DNA from: an uncultured bacterium
Lineage (GTDB): Bacteria > Bacillota > Clostridia > Lachnospirales > Lachnospiraceae
Assembly (NCBI GenBank): GCA_937893485.1
Contig: CALBJL010000015.1
Location: 1-10,168, forward strand
Length of the DNA: 10,168 nucleotides
Reading direction: 5' to 3'
This document shows, piece by piece, positions 6,839-10,168 of this stretch. Position numbers and translations under genes: made by a program. A model generated the notes under the pieces. That model saw only the letters and a list, made by a program, of their open reading frames with translations. It made no database searches and was not told where the DNA came from. Numbering within the stretch: position 1 is the stretch's first letter; every line of letters begins with the position of its first letter.

Positions 6839-8033
6839 GTTTGAAGAAGCAAGTGAGAAAGTAAAAGAGGTCACACTCGAAACCAAACTGGTCTACAGTG
6901 ATTATCTGAGCGAGCAGACCGGAAACAAGGTCTATTTAAAGCCGGAAAATATGCAGTTTACAGGTGCCTACAAGGTACGTGGCGCGTATTATAAGATCAG
7001 CACGCTCTCCGATGAGGAGCGCGCAAGAGGTCTGATCACCGCATCGGCAGGAAACCATGCGCAGGGAGTCGCTTATGCGGCAAAATGCTATGGCTGCAAG
7101 GCGACGATTGTCATGCCGACGACGACACCGCTCATCAAGGTAAACCGCACGAAGGGCTACGGTGCAGAGGTTGTGCTGCATGGTGATGTCTATGATGAGG
7201 CGTGCGCACACGCATTGGAGCTGGCAAAGGAGCACGGTTATACATTTATCCATCCCTTCGATGATCTGGCGGTAGCGACCGGTCAGGGTACGATCGCGAT
7301 GGAGATCTTTAAGGAGCTGCCGCTCGTGGAATATATTCTCGTACCGATCGGCGGAGGCGGACTGGCGACCGGTGTATCGACACTGGCAAAGCTGCTCAAT
7401 CCGAAGATCAAGGTCATCGGTGTGGAGCCGGCGGGTGCCAACTGTATGCAGGTATCTTTCCGTGAGGGTAAAGTGACGACGCTGCCGAGTGTCAATACGA
7501 TTGCAGATGGTACTGCGGTAAAGACACCGGGTGAGCATATTTTCCCTTATATTAAAAAGAATCTGGATGACATTATCACCGTGGAGGATGACGAGCTCGT
7601 TGTCGCATTCCTCGATATGGTGGAAAACCACAAGATGATCGTGGAAAATTCGGGACTTCTGACCGTCGCAGCGCTCAAAAAGTTAAAAGCGAAAAATAAG
7701 CGTGTCGTATCGATCTTAAGCGGCGGCAACATGGATGTGATCACGATGTCCTCTGTCGTACAGCAGGGTCTGATTTTCAGAGACCGTATCTTCACCGTAT
7801 CCGTGCTGCTTCCCGACAAGCCGGGTGAGCTGTGCAAGGTATCCGGACTCATTGCAGGCGTGCAGGGTAACGTCATCAAGCTCGAGCACAACCAGTTTGT
7901 CAGCACAAACCGCAGCGCGGCAGTGGAGCTTCGTATCACAATGGAGTGCTTCGGAACCGATCACAAGAAACAGATCATGTCGGCGCTCGAAAAGGAGGGC
8001 TACCGCCCGAAGCTCGTGCGGACAACATTATAA
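6822..8033 (+). CDS. ilvA: Threonine ammonia-lyase (threonine dehydratase) with C-terminal ACT domain
   Basis: This PLP enzyme deaminates L-threonine to 2-oxobutyrate and ammonia, feeding isoleucine synthesis or 2-oxobutyrate fermentation. From ATG 6822 it is 403 aa. The PLP-binding lysine is Lys51 in GAYKVRGA. SAGNHAQG (75-82) is the substrate/cofactor asparagine loop, GGGG (177-180) cradles the PLP phosphate, and SGGNMD follows before the C-terminal domain. An ACT-like domain begins near residue 324 (FTVSVLLPDKPGELCKV). One short ACT domain is longer than catabolic TdcB (about 329 aa, none) and shorter than E. coli IlvA (about 514 aa, two), so catabolic or biosynthetic use cannot be settled; tdcB is the alternative name. 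In-frame ATGs at 6783 and 6813 are less well served by the AAAGG at 6807-6811. It overlaps ftsY by 17 bases, with no room for a T-box or attenuator leader. Confidence 0.92.
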   Translation: MLTLDKFEEASEKVKEVTLETKLVYSDYLSEQTGNKVYLKPENMQFTGAYKVRGAYYKISTLSDEERARGLITASAGNHAQGVAYAAKCYGCKATIVMPTTTPLIKVNRTKGYGAEVVLHGDVYDEACAHALELAKEHGYTFIHPFDDLAVATGQGTIAMEIFKELPLVEYILVPIGGGGLATGVSTLAKLLNPKIKVIGVEPAGANCMQVSFREGKVTTLPSVNTIADGTAVKTPGEHIFPYIKKNLDDIITVEDDELVVAFLDMVENHKMIVENSGLLTVAALKKLKAKNKRVVSILSGGNMDVITMSSVVQQGLIFRDRIFTVSVLLPDKPGELCKVSGLIAGVQGNVIKLEHNQFVSTNRSAAVELRITMECFGTDHKKQIMSALEKEGYRPKLVRTTL

Positions 8034-8042
8034 TAAAAAATC

Positions 8043-8079
8043 AAGAGGTGACAAGAAAAAACACTTGACACCTCTTTTT
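8043..8079 (+). terminator. Strong intrinsic terminator after the threonine ammonia-lyase gene
   Basis: AAGAGGTG (8043-8050) pairs with CACCTCTT (8069-8076). After an A/A mismatch the pairing continues as CAAG (8052-8055) with CTTG (8064-8067), around a loop of eight bases. The T-run 8075-8079 ends it. It starts ten bases after the stop codon and closes the rnc-smc-ftsY-ilvA unit. Its descending arm also contains the -35 box of the next promoter. Confidence 0.9.
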
Positions 8080-8093
8080 CGTTGTAGTATGAT
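8065..8093 (+). promoter_or_regulatory. Near-consensus sigma-A promoter for ylxM-ffh, embedded in the terminator
   Basis: TTGACA (8065-8070) is a perfect -35 hexamer. Seventeen bases later TATGAT (8088-8093) matches the -10 consensus at 5 of 6 positions. The transcription start should fall near 8100, leaving a leader of about 26 nt before ATG 8126. The -35 lies within the 3' arm of the terminator stem and the T-tract lies in the spacer. Confidence 0.85.
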
Positions 8094-8110
8094 AACTGAG
8101 GCTTGAGAGA

Positions 8111-8117
8111 AAAGGTG
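8111..8117 (+). promoter_or_regulatory. ylxM ribosome binding site
   Basis: AAAGGTG ends eight bases before ATG 8126. The in-frame GTG codons at 8117 and 8120 overlap it or sit too close to it. This supports ATG 8126 as the start. Confidence 0.6.
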
Positions 8118-8125
8118 TGGTGACG

Positions 8126-8482
8126 ATGGCATCAGATATGGAACCGAAAGTACAGCAGACATACTTGTACGATTTTTACGGGGAGCTGTTGAATGAGCAT
8201 CAGCGGAAGGTCTTTGAGGATTTTGTATTCAATGACCTGTCACTCGGAGAGATCGCAGAGGAACAGGGCATATCCAGACAGGCAGTGCATGATATGATCA
8301 GGCGCTCGATAAAGAAGCTGGAGGAATATGAGCATCGGCTGCATCTGATGGAACGTTTTTTGGATCTGCGTGAAAAAGCAGTCCGCATACAGAAGTGTGC
8401 AGAAGAATACGAACGCAGCCGCGGGGAACATCTGCTGGATGAGATCAAACAGATCTCAGGTGAAATCATAGAGGAATTATAG
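8126..8482 (+). CDS. ylxM: YlxM family helix-turn-helix protein (SRP-associated, UPF0122)
   Basis: YlxM is a small protein encoded next to ffh across Firmicutes and linked to the SRP pathway; in streptococci it has been reported to bind SRP components. From ATG 8126 it is 118 aa. A conserved YDFYGELL segment (residues 15-22) is followed by a sigma-factor-region-4-like helix-turn-helix, LSLGEIAEEQGISRQAVHDMIRR cut across residues 39-60, with GISRQAVHD as the recognition helix. A charged helical tail rich in Glu, Arg and Lys follows, probably coiled coil. GTG codons at 8117 and 8120 could add two or three residues. It is the first gene after its own strong promoter and ends three bases before ffh, so the two are almost certainly co-transcribed. 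Whether it binds DNA in the cell is not settled by the sequence. Confidence 0.93.
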   Translation: MASDMEPKVQQTYLYDFYGELLNEHQRKVFEDFVFNDLSLGEIAEEQGISRQAVHDMIRRSIKKLEEYEHRLHLMERFLDLREKAVRIQKCAEEYERSRGEHLLDEIKQISGEIIEEL

Positions 8483-8485
8483 CGT

Positions 8486-9835
8486 ATGGCATTTGACGGT
8501 TTATCGGAAAAACTTCAGAATGTGTTCAAAAATCTGCGCAGCAAAGGACGCTTGACAGAGGATGACGTAAAGGCAGCCTTAAAGGAAGTCAAGATGGCGC
8601 TGCTTGAGGCGGATGTCAATTTTAAGGTCGTCAAGCAGTTCACAAAGACCGTGCAGGAGCGCGCGATCGGTGCGGATGTGATGAACGGACTCAATCCCGG
8701 ACAGATGGTCATTAAGATCGTAAATGAGGAAATGACCGCACTCATGGGATCGGAGACGACGGAGATCGTCTTGCGTCCCGGCAAGGAGACGACCATCATT
8801 ATGATGGCAGGTCTGCAGGGAGCCGGTAAGACGACGACCACAGCCAAGCTCGCCGGCAAGTTCAAGCAGAAGGGCAAAAAGCCACTGCTCGTCGCGTGTG
8901 ACGTATACCGTCCCGCAGCGATTCAGCAGTTGCAGATCAACGGTGAAAAACAGGGCGTGGATGTCTTTGCCATGGGAGATAAGAATTCTCCGGTAGACAT
9001 TGCAAAGGCAGCAGTCGAGCATGCAAATAAAAATGGCTACAATCTGGTCATTTTAGATACAGCCGGACGTCTTCATGTGGATGAAGATATGATGGCGGAG
9101 CTTGTTTCTATTAAAGAGCAGGTAGATGTGGCACAGACGATCTTAGTAGTCGATGCCATGACAGGTCAGGATGCAGTCAATGTCGCCAAGACATTTGACG
9201 AGACGATCGGTATCGACGGCGTGATTCTGACAAAGCTGGACGGCGACACCAGAGGCGGTGCGGCGCTATCCATCCGGGCAGTGACCGGAAAGCCGATTTT
9301 ATATGTCGGTATGGGCGAAAAGCTCTCCGATCTGGAGCAGTTTTATCCCGATCGTATGGCATCGAGAATCCTCGGCATGGGTGATGTACTCACACTCATT
9401 GAAAAGGCAGAGGCACAGATGGATGCGGACAAGGCAAAGGAGATGGAACAGCGTCTCAAAAAGGCAGAGTTCTCCTTTGATGACTATCTCGAGTCGATGA
9501 ACCAGATGAAAAAGCTGGGTGGACTGAGCAGCGTGCTTGGCATGATGCCGGGTATGGGCGGTGCACAGATGGCAGAGATCGAGAATGCGATGGATGAGAA
9601 AAAGATGGCGCGCATCGAGGCGATCATCTACTCCATGACTCCGCAGGAGCGGGCAAACCCGAACGTACTCAACCCGAGCAGAAAGCGCAGAATCGCAAAC
9701 GGCGCGGGTGTGGACATCTCAGAGGTCAACCGGCTGGTCAAGCAGTTTGATCAGGCGCGCAAAATGATGAAGCAGATGCCGGGTATGATGAAAGGCAGAG
9801 GCGGTAAAATGGGAAGGTTTAAATTACCATTTTAA
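8486..9835 (+). CDS. ffh: Signal recognition particle protein Ffh (SRP54)
   Basis: Ffh binds 4.5S RNA and hydrophobic signal sequences and delivers nascent membrane or secreted proteins to FtsY. The protein is 449 aa, normal length. The N domain covers roughly residues 1-100. The G domain shows GLQGAGKTTT (109-118), DVYRPAAIQQL, DTAGR (191-195), TKLD (249-252) and GMGD (297-300). The M domain follows from about 325, rich in methionine (MMPGMGG, KMMKQMPGMMKGRGGKMG). It carries the RNA-binding motif SRKRRIANGAG at 398-408. The ATG at 8486 has GAGGA (8471-8475) ten bases upstream, inside ylxM. The order ylxM-ffh-rpsP-khpA is classic for Firmicutes. No 4.5S RNA gene is present in the window. Confidence 0.98.
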   Translation: MAFDGLSEKLQNVFKNLRSKGRLTEDDVKAALKEVKMALLEADVNFKVVKQFTKTVQERAIGADVMNGLNPGQMVIKIVNEEMTALMGSETTEIVLRPGKETTIIMMAGLQGAGKTTTTAKLAGKFKQKGKKPLLVACDVYRPAAIQQLQINGEKQGVDVFAMGDKNSPVDIAKAAVEHANKNGYNLVILDTAGRLHVDEDMMAELVSIKEQVDVAQTILVVDAMTGQDAVNVAKTFDETIGIDGVILTKLDGDTRGGAALSIRAVTGKPILYVGMGEKLSDLEQFYPDRMASRILGMGDVLTLIEKAEAQMDADKAKEMEQRLKKAEFSFDDYLESMNQMKKLGGLSSVLGMMPGMGGAQMAEIENAMDEKKMARIEAIIYSMTPQERANPNVLNPSRKRRIANGAGVDISEVNRLVKQFDQARKMMKQMPGMMKGRGGKMGRFKLPF

Positions 9836-9846
9836 CCATAGATAAT
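9818..9846 (+). promoter_or_regulatory. Possible weak internal promoter for rpsP
   Basis: TTTAAA (9818-9823), seventeen bases, then GATAAT (9841-9846) matches the sigma-A hexamers at 4 of 6 and 5 of 6 positions. It lies across the ffh stop codon in an AT-rich stretch. No terminator separates ffh from rpsP, so read-through expression is likely in any case. The AT richness makes a chance match plausible. Confidence 0.25.
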
Positions 9847-9859
9847 TTTAAAATATTTC

Positions 9860-9869
9860 AAGGAGGTGA
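9860..9869 (+). promoter_or_regulatory. Perfect extended Shine-Dalgarno for rpsP
   Basis: AAGGAGGTGA is a full ten-base complement to the 3' end of 16S rRNA. It is six bases before ATG 9876. It is the longest anti-Shine-Dalgarno match of the genes here, fitting high translation of a ribosomal protein. Confidence 0.85.
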
Positions 9870-9875
9870 AAGGAA

Positions 9876-10121
9876 ATGGCAGTAAAGATCAGATTAAAGA
9901 GATTAGGACAGAAGAAGGCTCCTTTCTATAGAATCGTTGTTGCAGATTCAAGAACTGCACGTAACGGTCAGAGCATCGATGAGATCGGTACTTACGATCC
10001 TACAAAGGATCCCAGCGAGTATCACGTAGATGCAGAGGCAGCTAAGAAGTGGTTAGCAAACGGTGCGCAGCCTACCGAAACTGTTGCAAAGATTTTCAAG
10101 TTAGCTGGTATCGAAAAATAA
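9876..10121 (+). CDS. rpsP: 30S ribosomal protein S16
   Basis: S16 is a structural protein of the small ribosomal subunit needed for 30S assembly. The 81-aa protein begins MAVKIRLKRLGQKKAPFYRI, the conserved S16 N-terminus, and continues with RTARNGQSIDEIGTYDP and a C-terminal helix around the conserved KKWLANGAQPTETV. Codon use differs sharply from the genes before it: all four leucines are TTA and four of five arginines are AGA, while smc and ffh use many CTG/CTC and CGT/CGC codons. This fits translational selection in a highly expressed gene. It follows ffh by 40 bases and precedes khpA by 13, the usual Firmicute order. Confidence 0.98.
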   Translation: MAVKIRLKRLGQKKAPFYRIVVADSRTARNGQSIDEIGTYDPTKDPSEYHVDAEAAKKWLANGAQPTETVAKIFKLAGIEK

Positions 10122-10134
10122 GTGAGGTAGAACA

Positions 10135-10168
10135 ATGAAGGAATTAGTGGAAGTAATCGCAAAAGCTT
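10135..10168 (+). CDS. khpA: KH-domain RNA-binding protein KhpA (YlqC), 5' fragment
   Basis: Only eleven complete codons are visible before the window ends: MKELVEVIAKA. This N-terminus and its position directly after rpsP fit the small KH-domain protein (about 75-80 aa) that partners KhpB/Jag in RNA binding and cell-division control in other Firmicutes. GAGG at 10124-10127 lies seven bases before the ATG. The call rests mainly on gene order plus the short N-terminal match. The gene continues beyond the right edge, where rimM and trmD would be expected next. Confidence 0.8.
   Translation, partial: MKELVEVIAKA

Noticed and set aside
6936..7631. 231-aa antisense open frame opposite the threonine ammonia-lyase gene
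   Set aside because: It mirrors a well-conserved enzyme gene, has no ribosome binding site and no recognisable domain.
1..10168. Mobile elements, CRISPR arrays, tRNA/rRNA genes, 4.5S RNA, phage or defence genes
   Set aside because: I looked for and did not see any. The window is filled by conserved housekeeping genes with short gaps.

Overview
The window is a stretch of conserved bacterial housekeeping chromosome. All genes lie on the + strand: plsX, acpP, rnc, smc, ftsY, a threonine ammonia-lyase gene (ilvA/tdcB type), ylxM, ffh, rpsP and the first 11 codons of khpA (ylqC). Gene order, Gram-positive-type proteins (FtsY without an acidic N-terminal domain, YlxM next to Ffh), strong purine-rich Shine-Dalgarno sites and moderate GC point to a Firmicute. 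My best guess is Lachnospiraceae (Roseburia/Agathobacter-like). The family is an inference from protein style and gene order, not from a search.

Layout. Positions 1-202 are noncoding: a run of small hairpins ending in an intrinsic terminator (44-70), then a sigma-A-type promoter (130-158) and a short palindrome before plsX. PlsX starts phospholipid synthesis from acyl-ACP, and acpP encodes the acyl carrier. Two exact TATAAT hexamers precede acpP and an intrinsic terminator follows it, so acpP may be made partly as its own short transcript. After the terminator come rnc (RNase III), smc (chromosome condensation ATPase), ftsY (SRP receptor) and the threonine ammonia-lyase gene. These are tightly packed: rnc/smc overlap by 10 nt, smc/ftsY are 10 nt apart, and ftsY/ilvA overlap by about 17 nt. 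This suggests translational coupling.

The unit ends at a strong terminator after ilvA (8043-8079). A near-consensus promoter (TTGACA-17-TATGAT) is written into the same bases: its -35 box lies in the descending arm of the terminator stem. It drives ylxM-ffh, which begins the second unit (ylxM, ffh, rpsP, khpA). Receptor (ftsY) and signal-recognition-particle GTPase (ffh) are therefore probably on different transcripts, split by an amino-acid enzyme gene. rpsP stands out from its neighbours by a perfect Shine-Dalgarno and by codon choice (all leucines TTA, mostly AGA arginine).

Several starts differ from the longest open frame. Shine-Dalgarno placement favours GTG 1595 for rnc, ATG 5867 for ftsY, ATG 6822 for ilvA and ATG 8126 for ylxM.

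I see no mobile elements, CRISPR, tRNA/rRNA genes, pseudogenes or frameshifts, and no novel gene system. The points worth a second look are regulatory: the terminator/promoter overlay, the self-contained acpP unit, the hairpin cluster at the left edge, and the metabolic gene lodged in the SRP cluster.
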